Below are positions 1 to 11,254 of a DNA stretch of 64,000 nt, in pieces; the first letter of the stretch is position 1, and each line of letters begins with the position of its first letter. Source of the DNA: Sodiomyces alkalinus F11. Taxonomy: Eukaryota; Ascomycota; Sordariomycetes; Glomerellales; Plectosphaerellaceae. The DNA lies in NCBI RefSeq assembly GCF_003711515.1, contig NW_021167081.1, positions 496,001 to 560,000 of the forward strand, written 5' to 3'. The notes beneath the pieces are model-generated. The model saw only the letters and a program-made list of their open reading frames with translations. It searched no databases and was not told where the DNA came from. Position numbers and translations under genes: made by a program.

Positions 1-1228
1 GCAATGGAAATGACGGTTTTGTTAGAGTTTTCGTCTTGTTTCCCAGCAGATGGGTTCGGCCTAAGGGATCCAGGGACCTTGCCGTGTGTTGTCGACGCTT
101 GGCAAAGATGCTCAGAGCTGTAGCTACTCGCGAGTCTAGGCTTCTGGTTGGTCGATCATTGAGGGAGCGAGCTGTCCATAACTTCGTATCACTAGCCTCT
201 GTACGGTGTACCCAGCATAACTAGAGTGCGCCACCGCATTTTGTTTGTTGTTCTTGGTATTGTGGAAAATAGCGCCAGATCTGGGGGGCCCTGGGGGCAA
301 TTTTCCGCTGACTCTTTGGCGGCTGGCCCACGATGATGTGGAGTAATCCGGGGTATGGGGTACGCTACAGCACCCAATATTGATAGGCATTTTGAGAAGC
401 TATCGCGACTGGAAAGAAGAACCATCTTCGCCCCCGGCTGGAAAAAGGGAAAAAAGGCATTCCCAGAAATGGGGACTGTGGCGGGCGAGAGACAGCAGGT
501 ATGGAGTAGGTAGACTAGGGTACAGTAGTAGCGGCACAAAGAAGATGAGAGGGTGGAGGCCACGTGATGCTTACTTGACGTGTCGCGTAATGTACAAACT
601 ACGCGAAGTTTGCGGTACCTTATTAATGACTAAGGTACCTTAGGTAACTTGCGAAGGCCTAAGGTATACACTAGGACGGGTACCTAATTCCATCGCATCG
701 TGCATCGTGCTGCCGTACGTAAAAGTACCTTGCCGCAACCTTAAGCTCTCAAGCCCAAGCCCTTGACCAAGTGAAGAACATTGTACAACCTACGTCCTGC
801 TTATGCTATCAGTATAGTCCAGCGTCAAGACCCAAAAACCATTCGAAGGTGAAACCTGGGTGTGTGGCCAAGACTCTGATCGTACACGGTACACGTACTA
901 ATTACAGAGTAGACTAGAGGACCGGCGCCTCTGGGCCCATTTTAGATGGTCAAGGTTGGACTTGTTCACGGAATTTCTTGCCTATCCGTACGAAGGCGTG
1001 TGGCGGACTGTTGGGAACACCCCGAAACAACCGCTTGCTGTAACGAGAGCGGTTTGCCGTTTATAACGAAAAGTGACGGGATGCGGGGTATGAAAGACAC
1101 TTCTTTCGCCCCCTCCTCGGTTTCCTAGAGGAGATATCTGCATGCTGTACATGAGGGAAAAGAAGAAGAAAAGTTCAGATAAAAATAAAGCGACAAAAAC
1201 AAGACGATATAGGCAACAAAATAAGAAC
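1..1228. other. Intergenic, no gene recognised
   Basis: No coding sequence with splice structure or a recognisable domain is seen here. The stretch at about 600-700 carries several copies of palindromic GGTACC/TACCTTAGGTA-like words, a motif that recurs in other intergenic parts of the window. A CACGTG word lies near 563. Short open frames are not supported by codon usage or homology. Confidence 0.6.
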
Positions 1229-1300
1229 AGGTCTAACCAGGAATCGAACCTGGACCCTGGGAATCAGAATCCCATGTCCTAACCATTAGACTATTAGACC
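1229..1300 (-). tRNA. tRNA-Gln (anticodon CUG), copy 1
   Basis: The reverse complement folds as a 72-nt cloverleaf. The 7-bp acceptor stem (GGTCTAA with TTAGACC) is perfect and is followed by a U discriminator, as in yeast tRNA-Gln. The anticodon stem TGGGA/TCCCA encloses loop TTCTGAT, giving anticodon CUG for CAG codons. The T arm contains GGTTCGATTCC, which is also the Pol III B box. No intron is present. A run of four T on the gene strand lies about 8-11 nt past the 3' end (AAAA at 1218-1221 on the plus strand), a plausible Pol III terminator. The D stem closes with a U13-G22 wobble. Confidence 0.93.
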
Positions 1301-1769
1301 GTTTAGAGTTGTTTAGCATCTCATTCGCTAATCATATAGAGCTATACGGACATGTGTGTCGAGAAGACGGAGTGAGAGTTGCGGGATTTCTTTGCCGGAA
1401 ATGGACGAGATGGGTAATTACAGGATAATGGGCATCTTTATCCACGATGGAGATTTCACAGCTACCTAAGGTACAACGCACTTGCGACATGAGAGTAGGT
1501 ACCCAACTTACTCAGCAGGACTCCCTGAAACGACTAATATCTCTTATCTTATCCCTTTTCCTCTCGCGCCTTGTGATTGGAAGTAAAACCTTCGACTAAT
1601 CTTGGGGTCCCACTGCCCCAGTATCACATGAAAATGGTGTCTCAACAAGTCCCATTCCCCGACTCTGTCAAGGTACAGAGTATTCGTGGGACGTTCGTGA
1701 TCCAGACGAGTACGACGACGCCTCAGTCACCCAATTGTCGTCCCCTCGCCGCCCATCAACTCCCTCAAA
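1301..1769. other. Intergenic, upstream of the monooxygenase gene
   Basis: No gene is seen. The stretch holds another cluster of TACCTAAGGTAC/TAGGTACC words (about 1460-1505). Its 3' half must contain the promoter and 5' leader of the plus-strand monooxygenase that starts at 1770. No clear TATA box was found. Confidence 0.5.
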
Positions 1770-3314
1770 ATGCCTACGTCCCCCGAAGTCGAGCACCTCG
1801 ACGTGCTCGTCCTGGGCGCGGGTCTCTCCGGCATCAATGCCGCCTACCGCGTGCAACAGGAGCTCCCGGGCTTGAGCTACGCCGTCCTCGACCGCCGCGA
1901 CGTCATCGGTGGCACCTGGTCCTTCTGGCGCTACCCCGGCTTCCGCTGCGACGCCAGCATGACCACCTTCGGCTTCTCCTGGCACCCCTGGACCCATAAC
2001 CGGCTCATCATCGAGGGTCCCCCCATCGTCGACTACATCCAGGACGCCGTCCGCACCCAGGGGATTGACCGCCACATCCGCCTCCACCACCGCGTGCGCT
2101 CTGCCAACTGGGACTCGGCCGAGGCTCGTTGGGTGCTCGAGGTCGACGTCGGTCCCGAACCAAAGGAAGGCGGAGACGGCGACGGCAACGGAACCGACAC
2201 ACCCCAAACCGTCCGCAAGATATTCAAGGCCTCTTTCCTCTTCATGTGCACCGGATACTACTCCTACGAGCGCGCCCTCGAGGCCGACATCCCCGGCATC
2301 AAAGACTTCGCCGGCGTCGTCGCCCACCCGCAGTGGTGGCCCGAAGACCTCGACCACACCGGCAAGCGCGTCATCATCATCGGCTCCGGCGCCACCGCCA
2401 TCACCCTCTTCCCCACCATGGCCCAGACCGCCTCCCACACCACCATGCTCCAACGGAGCCCTTCCTTCGTCTTCTCCCCCCCGACCGAGAGCCCCATGGA
2501 CCAATTCCTCCGCCGCTTCCTGCCCCTCTGGCTGGTCCACTGGATCGCCTACGCGCGCGATCTCGTCCGCGAGACCCTCTTCGTCACCTGGCTCCTGGCC
2601 TTCCCCCGCGTGGGCCGCCGCTTCCTCACCGCCGAGGCCCGCAAGAAGCTTCCCCCGGGCTACCCCGTCGACGTCCACTTCAACCCGAAATACGACCCGT
2701 TCCGCCAGCGCCTCTGCATGTCCCCGGACGGCGACGTCTTCGCGGCCCTCCACAAGCCCAACGCCGAGATCGTCACGGACCACATCGACACCGTGCTCGC
2801 GGACGGCATCCGCACCCGCTCGGGCCGCTTCCTCCCCGCCGACATCATCGTCACCGCCACGGGCCTCTACGTCGAGCTCTTCGGCACCATCGCCCTCTCC
2901 GTCGACGGCGAACCCGTCCACCCGGGCGAGGTCTACTGCTGGCGCGGCTGCATGCTCGAGGGCGTCCCCAACGCGGTCGCCGTCATCGGCTACGTGGCCG
3001 GCACCTGGACCCCCGGCGCCGACGCCATGGCGCGCCTCACGATCAAGGTCATCAAGCGCGCCCGCGCCGTCGGCGCCGCGTACTTTGCGCCTGTGCTGTC
3101 GGCCGAGGAGAAGGCGAACGCGCCGCGCCACTCCGTCATCGATATGAACAGCGCGTACTTCGTTCGCGCGCACGGCCGGCTCCCGCTGGCTATGCGGAAG
3201 GGTCCGTGGTATGGGAGGGAGAATATCGTGACGGATCTCAAGGCGCTGTTCTTTGGCAGTTTGACCGACGGCATGAAGTATATAATGCCCGGCCCGAGGT
3301 CTAAGAGCGATTAA
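1770..3314 (+). CDS. Baeyer-Villiger-type flavin monooxygenase
   Basis: Intronless gene for a 514-residue protein. Flavin monooxygenases of this class insert oxygen next to a ketone using FAD, NADPH and O2. Seen directly: N-terminal FAD Rossmann motif GAGLSG (residues 16-21), then the GGTW...RYPG...D block typical of Baeyer-Villiger enzymes. The BVMO fingerprint F-x-G-x3-H-x3-W-P is at residues 180-191 (FAGVVAHPQWWP), directly before the NADPH Rossmann motif GSGATA (205-210). No signal peptide is evident, so it is probably cytosolic. The start at 1770 (TCAAAATG) leaves only ten residues before the first beta strand, as expected. Length is near the family norm of about 500-550. The substrate cannot be told; no polyketide or terpene synthase is nearby, so a role in a secondary-metabolite cluster is not supported. 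Confidence 0.88.
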   Translation: MPTSPEVEHLDVLVLGAGLSGINAAYRVQQELPGLSYAVLDRRDVIGGTWSFWRYPGFRCDASMTTFGFSWHPWTHNRLIIEGPPIVDYIQDAVRTQGIDRHIRLHHRVRSANWDSAEARWVLEVDVGPEPKEGGDGDGNGTDTPQTVRKIFKASFLFMCTGYYSYERALEADIPGIKDFAGVVAHPQWWPEDLDHTGKRVIIIGSGATAITLFPTMAQTASHTTMLQRSPSFVFSPPTESPMDQFLRRFLPLWLVHWIAYARDLVRETLFVTWLLAFPRVGRRFLTAEARKKLPPGYPVDVHFNPKYDPFRQRLCMSPDGDVFAALHKPNAEIVTDHIDTVLADGIRTRSGRFLPADIIVTATGLYVELFGTIALSVDGEPVHPGEVYCWRGCMLEGVPNAVAVIGYVAGTWTPGADAMARLTIKVIKRARAVGAAYFAPVLSAEEKANAPRHSVIDMNSAYFVRAHGRLPLAMRKGPWYGRENIVTDLKALFFGSLTDGMKYIMPGPRSKSD

Positions 3315-3462
3315 CCAACCGTTTGGGCTTCGGTCATGGGGTCGATGTATGTAAACGTGTTGGAAACAAGGTCATGTCGTCGAACTGGCCAATGCCTCTT
3401 TGATGGAACATCTCTGTGATGTAGCATGTACACTAGATTTCTACCTAGGAATAGATCCACCC

Positions 3463-3487
3463 NNNNNNNNNNNNNNNNNNNNNNNNN
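3463..3487. other. Assembly gap (25 N)
   Basis: Twenty-five N preceded by CC and followed directly by ten G. The gap size looks like a placeholder, and the homopolymer edge suggests a sequencing or assembly stop at a G/C run, so the true length is unknown. It lies outside any gene model. Confidence 0.98.
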
Positions 3488-3639
3488 GGGGGGGGGGCTA
3501 GTCAAGCTCGAGAGAGCAGGGAGGAACATAATGTTATATAGTAATATCTCATAACTCACCACATCATCACTGCACCATTAAGAGACACTGTCAATCTATG
3601 GACATGGAGGCCTTATCAAAGGCCATGAACGGCATAGCA

Positions 3640-3803
3640 TACCTACCCGGGTAGGGGTGGGTATAGGTCAGAGCTCGAACAGAGAATTTTGCACTGACCA
3701 GAGCCAGGACAGAGATATCGCTGTCAACATAATGTTCTAAGACTTCGGACATCTGACCAGTCCATCGAGCTCTGACCTATAACCAGCCAAACCCGGGTAG
3801 GTA
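3640..3803. mobile_element. MITE-like inverted-repeat element
   Basis: Two 38-nt arms, 3641-3678 and 3765-3802, are reverse complements at 34 of 38 positions. They begin ACCTACCCGGGT and end GGTCAGAGCTCGA at the loop side, around a non-coding core of 86 nt. Each outer edge carries a TA dinucleotide (3640-3641 and 3802-3803), which fits a TA target duplication as made by Tc1/mariner or pogo-type transposases. The core also has the word CTGACCAG twice in direct orientation (3694-3701, 3753-3760). It codes for nothing, so it would be non-autonomous. A simple foldback or regulatory hairpin is the alternative. Confidence 0.6.
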
Positions 3804-4113
3804 GACACACTATCCATGATGCTCCGTGTCAAATCTGAATATGCGGGTTTTTGAGTCCGTGTTGGTGCATCGTGAAAGTGGCAAGTACAGCAGTAAAGCC
3901 GCAATGAACATGGCCCAAGTATAAGGTAGAAAATATGCTGCGTATACGAGATTCCGAAATCCTTATAGCAACAGACAATGTTCGATATTCTTTGATAAAG
4001 AGTAAAATATCGTCGTCGGGATTACAAAGTAACTAGTGCCAAAAATAACAGAGGGGAAAAATGTATTTAATAAGAAACAAAAAAGAACTACACACACACC
4101 AAAAGATATTGGA

Positions 4114-4185
4114 AGGTCTAACCAGGAATCGAACCTGGACCCTGGGAATCAGAATCCCATGTCATAACCATTAGACTATTAGACC
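4114..4185 (-). tRNA. tRNA-Gln (anticodon CUG), copy 2
   Basis: Identical to the copy at 1229-1300 except for one base in the D stem, where G22 becomes U22 (plus strand GTCATAACC instead of GTCCTAACC). This gives a U13-U22 opposition, which also occurs in yeast tRNA-Gln, so the gene can still be functional. Acceptor stem, anticodon loop TTCTGAT, T arm with the B box and U discriminator are the same. AAAA at 4101-4104 on the plus strand gives a T4 terminator 9 nt past the 3' end. The two copies lie about 2.9 kb apart in the same orientation, on either side of the monooxygenase gene, and their flanks are not similar. Confidence 0.93.
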
Positions 4186-6541
4186 TTGTGATTGGTTATA
4201 AGGCGGGCCGTATGTGTCGCTTATATAATAAGAGCGCATGGGGTTAGCATTGCCCCTTCCCCCCAAACCCCCCTGGCTCTCCTCCCGCAGGGCGGACCCA
4301 AATAAATAATAATAAAAAATAAAGAACAGGACAGCTAAGGGCCGTTATCCGTAATTGCTCAGTTACACATCTTATTTTTACCAGATTGAAATCTATGCGA
4401 CAGGTGAATCTAATATCCATCATGATCATCAATACAGAAAACGGACAAGTCCCCTACCTGCGTTCTGTGAGAGCAGCAAAGGATACAGCGTAGTTAATAG
4501 TTAACTCATGCCAATGGCCCGGTCTTCTACACTACAGATATGCAGAATTCTTTCAGCTGCTGCATGGCCGACCTGACAGAGCGCCGCTCGGATGGCTAGT
4601 TAACAGCAGTATTTCCGAGTCCTTCGAATAGAGTACGTATACAGGTGTACAAGTGTAATAGGCGTTTCCCATATCACCAACTTGGAACAGACCAGTAAGA
4701 CCACAAGCTATGGTTTCGCCGACGAGAGGCGGGTAAAACTCAAAGTGGGGCAGGCAGTTTTAGCTGGCGGGAAAATTCGAAAGCGTTCCCTTCTAGTGCT
4801 CAATTAGACGAGTTCCACGACAAATCTATGTTCCTTGCCATCCACGAACTTGGTTTACAAAGTCTCGAGTGTCCAGATTGGCATCGATTTCTCCCACTTT
4901 TATTAGCCAGACCTCTGTGATAGGTGGGTGGGAAACAAAAGAAGAAACAAACGACCAACAAGTCGTACGCACTAATAAGCAGCATCATACGAAGTTTTGG
5001 CTGCTGATTAATTACCTACTCGTCCGAGGGCCTCTACAAACCATTAGACAACTGCCGAAATAGGGAACCCATTTACGGTCACGGCACCCCTGACTGGCCC
5101 TGACTGGATCCTGACTCGTGCCCCCGGGCTCCCCCTACAGTGAGTGAGCAAAAGTTTCGGGATAACCCAAAGTAGAATGCTTCGAAGCTTTTGGGGAACA
5201 CTTTTCTATTAGTAGCAAAACCATATCATATCACAAAAGTAACGAATCACTGGATCTTTGAAATATACCGAAATTGTTGGTCACCCACTGTATGTACGTT
5301 GTACCTCACCCCCTAGTCCGCCCAGTTCCGCCCAGTCCAAGAGAAATCAAGCCTGCAACGTAACTCGCTCGAAAACCCCCGACAAGCCAAGGCAAGCCAC
5401 CGCCGAGCCCGCCCTCCGCAGAGCCAAGGTGCAAGTCCCGAAGTCTGGGCGCTGGGCATCATCATGCGGCGACGAAAGTTTTCAACGACAGTCCATGGAA
5501 ACAAGGGAATAGTCTCATTCCATGCTTCTTGGTTTCGCGCGTTGAATGGGTAACGCAACCAAGATATGATGGCGAACCAGAGGGATGCGATAACATCATC
5601 GGAAATACGGCACAGAGGTGTGGAGGATGAAGGCCAGGAAAATGAAAACAGGAAAGTTTGAAGTGCTGTCTTGCCCCCCCCCCCCCTATCAATCTTGCCA
5701 AACAAGCAAGTCCAACAGACAGAGAGTCGTCCGCATACATGATGCTCCATCTTCCCTCCTGGTCAACCCCCCCATCGCCAGCCCATTAATCAAAAGCCGA
5801 ATACCCGAGTCGAACTGCCACCTACCTACAACGTGCCTTAGGCTGACCAGTCGAACAACTACCAGGTCGCGGCCTCAATTTGCAGCTTCCTCATACGTCC
5901 ATGGCCTGCGGCGGCGGGGATGCCTGGGGCCACGTTTTTCCTCTTCAGAGGCCTTCCTTCCGCGGGCTCTTACGTACAAAAGTCAATTGAACAACAGGGG
6001 GACTGGTATATTTCGGGGCCGATCCTTGCCTTCATGTACAGACGTAGGTAATTACCTAATGTGCGTTGTATGTAAATTACCGGTTTGGTTTTCCTCCTAT
6101 GCGACATAGACCATAATGTACTGTCTGTACGTTCCTCAACCCACCCCACTCCGAGGAAGTCCGTTTCCCTGTCTCCGGACGCCACTTCGACCTAGGGCAA
6201 CTATCCGTCGTCTTTGCTTGGTCAAGTCCAACGTCCAACCGCCCAACGAGGTTCTGCCGTTTGTATCCGCAAGCCACATTAAGCCCATCCCGTCGCGTTG
6301 CTTATTAGCGTCGTATCGAACTCCGTAGCTGCAGGGATTCTCAGGTGGGGGCGGATTTGTCTGACAAAATACAATACCGAGTACACGGGGCGTGGTGCGT
6401 GATGATGGCCGAGGTTGCTCAGCAGTAAAGATGCCCTTTCATTTTTCTTTGTTCCATCGCATCTGCGGCCTGGTGCTTGGGAAACGAAGCGGAAAAGAAG
6501 AAGCGACAGCCAGCTCATGCAATGACGCCCGCGCGAGTCGC

Positions 6542-6545
<4 letters not shown>

Positions 6546-6609
<64 letters not shown>
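6546..6609. repeat. T34-A30 homopolymer palindrome
   Basis: Thirty-four T are followed without interruption by thirty A, flanked by CAAGG and GGCCATT. The tract could extrude as a perfect hairpin. It may be the scar of two head-to-head poly(A)-bearing insertions, or an assembly artefact. Confidence 0.9.
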
Positions 6610-6612
<3 letters not shown>

Positions 6613-6826
6613 CATTCACGTTCCACGGACTAATTACTCCGATCAATATCACATGCTAAGGGACACCTAGCTGGCATCAATATTATGTACTTTACCCTTT
6701 GCGGTTCAGCTTCGGCCCTTTTCTTTTGGGTGGATTGGCTTTTCAGTTTAAGCATTTTTCTTTCTGTTCTACGGATAAAGCTTAGCCTGCGCTTCGGCCG
6801 AGTACAGCGGGAGCCAAGCAAACCAA

Positions 6827-6868
6827 GTGGGGGTGGTGGGGGTGGTGGGGGTGGTGGGGGTGGTGGGG
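6827..6868 (+). repeat. G-rich nonamer tandem array
   Basis: Four and a half copies of GGGGGTGGT in direct array. Runs of four to five G spaced by TGGT satisfy the usual pattern for an intramolecular G-quadruplex on the plus strand. It is in intergenic DNA with no gene close enough to assign a role. Confidence 0.9.
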
Positions 6869-7365
6869 AAAGACATCTGATCGCTGATGACATGCCAAAA
6901 AGGAGAAATACGCGGTGATGAAGTTTCTGCCGAGATATAAATGGGCACCGGGCATTGCGCGGAGGTTTCACCGAGGTGGTCCTCATCGAATTTTCATCGG
7001 GAAGAACCAGGGGACCCGGGAAAGAGGGACGAAAGCTGATGAGCTGTTGAGAGGGGGAGGGGCCTGGAGGGAGAACCACATGGGTATCTTTGATCCCGAC
7101 CATTGGTTAAATGCTCCCAGTTCTCGTACGTGTAGAGCTCTTCCACTGTGCCTGCCCTATCAGCACCAACCCTAGTTCTTGCTACTGGCGAACCCCCAAT
7201 GGAAGACCACGCGCATGGGCATGCGGGCATGATGATGTTGGTGCTGCGGAATTACAAGGCCGTGACTTGTCCCACACTCCGTCCAAGAGATTCAGGGAAA
7301 CCTCGGCAGCTTCTGGAAGGCTGCAAGCGCATTGTCTGTTCGCACAGCGCATGGAACATCCCGGT

Positions 7366-7432
7366 CAGAGACTCAGAGACTCAGAGACTCAGAGACTCAG
7401 AGACTCAGAGACGAAGAGACGAAGAGACGAAG
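7366..7432 (+). repeat. Octamer tandem array
   Basis: Five copies of CAGAGACT pass directly into about three copies of a variant octamer GAAGAGAC. A single mutated unit that was then re-amplified explains the switch. Intergenic; no coding role supported. Confidence 0.9.
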
Positions 7433-8440
7433 GTCGATTCGTAATACATGCTCCTCAGCAGCAACGTTCGCGTGTCGCCTACCTGCCACTAATACCGGGA
7501 CCGGCTGCCTGCCAAGGAAATGTCATGACTCTATGGTTACACGCTGCATCTTTGCCGCTCGCACCACCTCAGGGCAGAGTAACATCACCCTTCACCCAGA
7601 GTGATACGATATAAGCATTTTGATCGCCAGGTCCAGTTAGAGACGACCTGCCTAATCAGGTACCCAGGACCAGCCTCTGGGGGAGTTATGAAAAGGTTTA
7701 CCTGTAACTTCTACGGGCAGAAACTCGAGCTAATCTGCTAGTGCCAGTGAAATTCGGTCCGTCCGTTTCTGTACCTACACGTACCACCAGTTTATCGTTT
7801 GATGTGCACTACTTCGTTAAGACGATGATTGCTAGGGCTCACGGTACATGCGGAGTACAACCGGATTTGACCCCCAGCCGTTCACTCTCCTTGTCCGACC
7901 CGAGGTTTCAGACGACCCAGGCCGTTTTACAGCTTATTAGTACGTTGTATTCCTATGTACCCACTACCCGTCCCGGCAACATGGCTTGCCCAGTTCGACG
8001 GAGTACCTACGTACACACTAGGTATCACGGAGGCGCCCGCGAATAAGGTAGACGAAGATGGAGGGTGGAATCGGTGGATGTTGGAGAAACCGATATGCCA
8101 TGCATGCCCATTCTCCACGCTCGTCTCGCGTCTTGCGTCTCGCCTCTTGTCCTCTTTTGTTTGCCCCTAGTACCTAGTCCGAGATCCCCAGGGCCACTAA
8201 CCCGCCCCTACGACTCGGGGGTGTCAGGGTAATGCCCGTATTCGTGTCAGGTTCTTTAATATAAAGTTGGTTGCGTCTCCCACAAGCCCGCCCCGATGTT
8301 GCGTCGCGTGTTCCGGTTTCTTGTGGCTTTTTCCCAACCCCCCAAGTGGACGCGGGCATAACTGTTCTGCCCCCATTACACGCTCCTAGAACCCGTTACC
8401 ACCGTTCCGCCACCGACTATACTGTAACGAGCGACGACCA

Positions 8441-8446
8441 TATAAG
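8441..8446 (+). promoter_or_regulatory. TATA box of the peptide transporter gene
   Basis: TATAAG lies 67 nt upstream of the ATG at 8513, at a usual distance for a short fungal leader. The leader just before the ATG is a (CACCGC)n-like repeat that ends CACCACCATGAGC, a good initiation context. Confidence 0.45.
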
Positions 8447-8512
8447 CAAGCGCATCGTACGCACCGTATCGCGGTCATCACCATAACCACCGCCACCGCC
8501 ACCGCCACCACC

Positions 8513-10633
8513 ATGAGCGTCCTCGCCGGTCAAGAAACGGCCGAGATCGCCAAGGCCAGCGTGCCCGAGGCCGCCGTCCAGGGCACCCCGAAGGAAGTCG
8601 AGCTCGGCCAGGGCACCGTCGACGTCACTAAGAAGGAGACCGTCGACGGCTCGCGGACGAGCGCGAGCGCGAGCGCCGCCGACGAGGAGATCTACGAGGA
8701 CACCCCGACCGACGAGGAGCTGCACACCCTGCCCCGCGTGTCCAGCCCGCTGCAGTGGTCTGTTTACACCATCGCCTTTGCCGAACTGTGCGAGCGCTTC
8801 TCCTACTATGGCTCCGCCGTCCTCTACACCAACTTTGTCCAGCGGCCCATGCCGCCCGGGTCGACCACCGGCGCGCCCTTGGACCCTAGCGGCGAGATGA
8901 TCCCCGGTGCGCTGGGGATGGGGCAGCGCGCCTCGCAGGGCATTAACCTTTTCAACCAGTTTTGGGCTTACCTGATGCCTCTTGTTGGGTATGTCTTTTT
9001 TTCTTCTTTTTTTTTCTTTTTCTTTTTTTTTTTTTTTCTTCTTCTTTTTTTCTTCTTATTGTTTCTTTCTCTTTTTTTCTTCTTTTTTTGTTCTCTTTTT
9101 TTGTTCTCTTTTTTTTTCTCTCCCCTCCCCGGCTAACCTTACAACAGAGCCTGGATGGCTGATGCCAAGTTCGGCCGCTACTGGACCATCCACATCGCCA
9201 TCGTCGTCTCGACTCTCGCCCACGTCGTCCTCACCATCGCCGCCACCCCCCAGGTCCTCCGGAACCCCAACGGATCCTTCGGCGCCTTCATCGTCGGTCT
9301 CGTCATGCTCTGCACCGGCACCGGCTTCTTCAAGGCCAACATCTCCCCGCTCCTGGCCGAGCAGAACCGCGACACCCGGCTGCGCGTGGTCGTGCGCGAG
9401 GACGGCCGGCGGGAGATCGTCGACCCGGCCATCACCAACTCGCGGCTGTTCCTGTGGTTCTACTTCGCCATCAACATCGGCTCCGTCGCCGGCCAGATCT
9501 CCATGGTCTTCACCGAGCGGTACCACTCCTTCTACCTCGCCTTCCTGCTGCCCACCATCCTCTTCCTGCTGGCGCCCGTCGTGCTGGCCGTCAACAAGAA
9601 GCACTACCACCTGACCCCGCCCACGGGCTCCGTCCTGGAGAAGTTCTTCCAGATGTTCTTCTACACCCGGAAGCGCTCCCCCGGCCTTCTCCGCATGGAC
9701 TGGGAGAGCTCCAAGCCATCCAACGTGCCCGTCGCGGACCGCCCCAAGTGGATGACCTACGACGACGCCTGGGTCGACGAGATCAAGCGCGGCCTGCTCG
9801 CCTGCAAGGTCTTCCTCTTCCTGCCCGTCTTCTTCCTGGCCTACAGCCAGATGACCAGCAACCTGACCTCGCAGGCCGCCACCATGCAGCTGAACGGCGC
9901 CCCCAACGACCTGATCCAGAACCTGAACCCCATCAGCATCATCATCATCGTCCCCATCATGGACCGCGTCGTCTACCCGGGCCTCCGCAAAATGGGCATC
10001 GCCTTCACCCCGATCAAGCGCATGACCGTCGGCTTCTTCTTTGCCAGTGCGAGTATGGTCGCCGCCTGCGTCATGCAGTACTACATCTACCAGATGTCGC
10101 CTTGCGGGTGGTACGCCAACACCTGCGCCGAGGAGGGTCGCAAGGCGCCCATCAACGTCTGGGCCCAGAGCATACCTTATGTGTTGGTTGGTATCGCCGA
10201 GGTATGGATAATGAAACCCCCCCCCCTTCTTCAGTCGTTGGGCAATCGTCGGGTTTTTTTTTCTCTCCCCCGTCTTGCTGACCTTGTTTGTTTCTTTGGC
10301 AACTAGATCTTCACCAACGTCAGCTCCTACGAATACGCCTTCGCCAAGGCCCCCGAAAACATGAAGTCCCTCGTCATGTCCGTCAACCTGTTCATGACGG
10401 CCTTCTCGTCGGCCATCGGCCAGGCCTGGACCCCGCTGTCCGAGGACCCCCTGCTCGTGTGGAACTACACGTCCATCGCCGTCATTGCCTTCATCGCCGG
10501 CGTCGCGTTCTGGCTCTGCTTCCGCCACCTCGATCACAAGGAGGATAGGCTCAACATGCTCAAGAAGACCGAGTTTATTGGTTCGAACCAGCCTACCGCG
10601 GCCGCTAAGCAGGCTTTGGAGGAGAAGGCGTGA
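8513..10633 (+). CDS. Proton-coupled oligopeptide transporter (POT/PTR2 family)
   Basis: Plasma-membrane symporter that imports di- and tripeptides with protons. Three exons: 8513-8988, 9148-10201, 10307-10633, giving 618 residues, normal for fungal PTR2 proteins. Intron 1 (GTATGT...CTAAC...ACAG) is almost pure pyrimidine. Intron 2 is GTATGG...CTAG. Frame is kept across both junctions (VG|AWMADAKFGRYW and VGIAE|IFTNVSSYEYAF). Seen in the protein: the ExxERFxYYG proton-coupling motif as ELCERFSYYG (residues 91-100) at the end of helix 1, the PTR2 signature FYFAINIGS, and multiple hydrophobic helices. The hydrophilic N-terminus of about 75 residues is usual for the fungal members. The next gene is 620 bp downstream in the same orientation; nothing links it by function. 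Confidence 0.92.
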
Positions 10634-11254
10634 AGAAGGGAATGCGAGTAATGGTATGTATTGAGTGAAACGGTGAAAAGTGTGTCTGCGTATATTCCGG
10701 TGATATATATCGTTTTGAGACGCACAAAGGTGATGAAGGTGGAACAGGAGAAGCGATGGGGATGAGACAGAGACGTGGAACGGGAATGAAATGTGGGGCT
10801 GAATTGGCTGGGTTATAATGATATACACTTTATCCAGGTGATATCCGTAAGTACATATATATGTCTATATCGGGCGATTATGTCCTGACCCGTTTTATGC
10901 GGTTTTCGATATGTCACGTCATTTTTGTCACAACCGAGCGATTACCCCGGACTGGGGCGTATCGCTTATCGTTGGGACCTTCGGGATATCGACTCGGGAT
11001 ATAAGACCTCTACCTCTACTCCCCTCGACCCCCCCTGGTCTGCTCAGTCTTCTCTTGTCCTTTCTATTGGAAGTTCTTCCTTTTTCTACTCTTGTCTTGT
11101 ATAGAGATTCTTAATACATAAGCATACAAGCTGTCTTTCTACAGCTCCTCAACCATTGCAATTTGCCGGCACCTCTCGCCTCCCCCTATACTCGCGCTTG
11201 TCTCCTATAAACCTACTAGGTAGAGATCTACGGATACTCCGTCTATACTCGATC
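10634..11254. other. Intergenic between transporter and dehydrogenase
   Basis: No gene. It holds the transporter's 3' end and the promoter of the downstream dehydrogenase. TATAAG at 11000-11005 followed by pyrimidine-rich DNA is the best core-promoter candidate, which would give a 5' leader of roughly 200 nt. Confidence 0.45.

Larger units (their letters stand above)
3315..4113. other. Intergenic with assembly gap and a TIR element
   Basis: No gene is seen. The stretch contains the N gap with its flanking G run (3463-3497) and the 164-bp inverted-repeat element at 3640-3803, both listed separately. The part from 3900 to 4113 is AT-rich and featureless up to the second tRNA, apart from a short CA run at about 4090-4099 and an AAAA run at 4101-4104 that would serve as the tRNA terminator. 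Confidence 0.6.
4186..8440. other. Long gene-free stretch with simple-sequence tracts
   Basis: About 4.2 kb without a convincing gene on either strand. Open frames are short, lack domains and often run through low-complexity tracts. Structure that can be seen: a 13-C run near 5676, the T34/A30 tract (6546-6609), a G-rich nonamer array (6827-6868) and an octamer array (7366-7432), listed separately. Small unspliced or non-coding genes cannot be excluded by eye. Confidence 0.55.

Noticed and set aside
6279..6670. Frames on both strands across the T34-A30 tract
   Set aside because: They exist only because poly-T and poly-A contain no stop codon (Phe/Lys runs).
8962..9162. Phe/Leu-rich frames at the first transporter intron
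   Set aside because: They translate the pyrimidine-rich intron; splicing at 8989-9147 restores the transporter.
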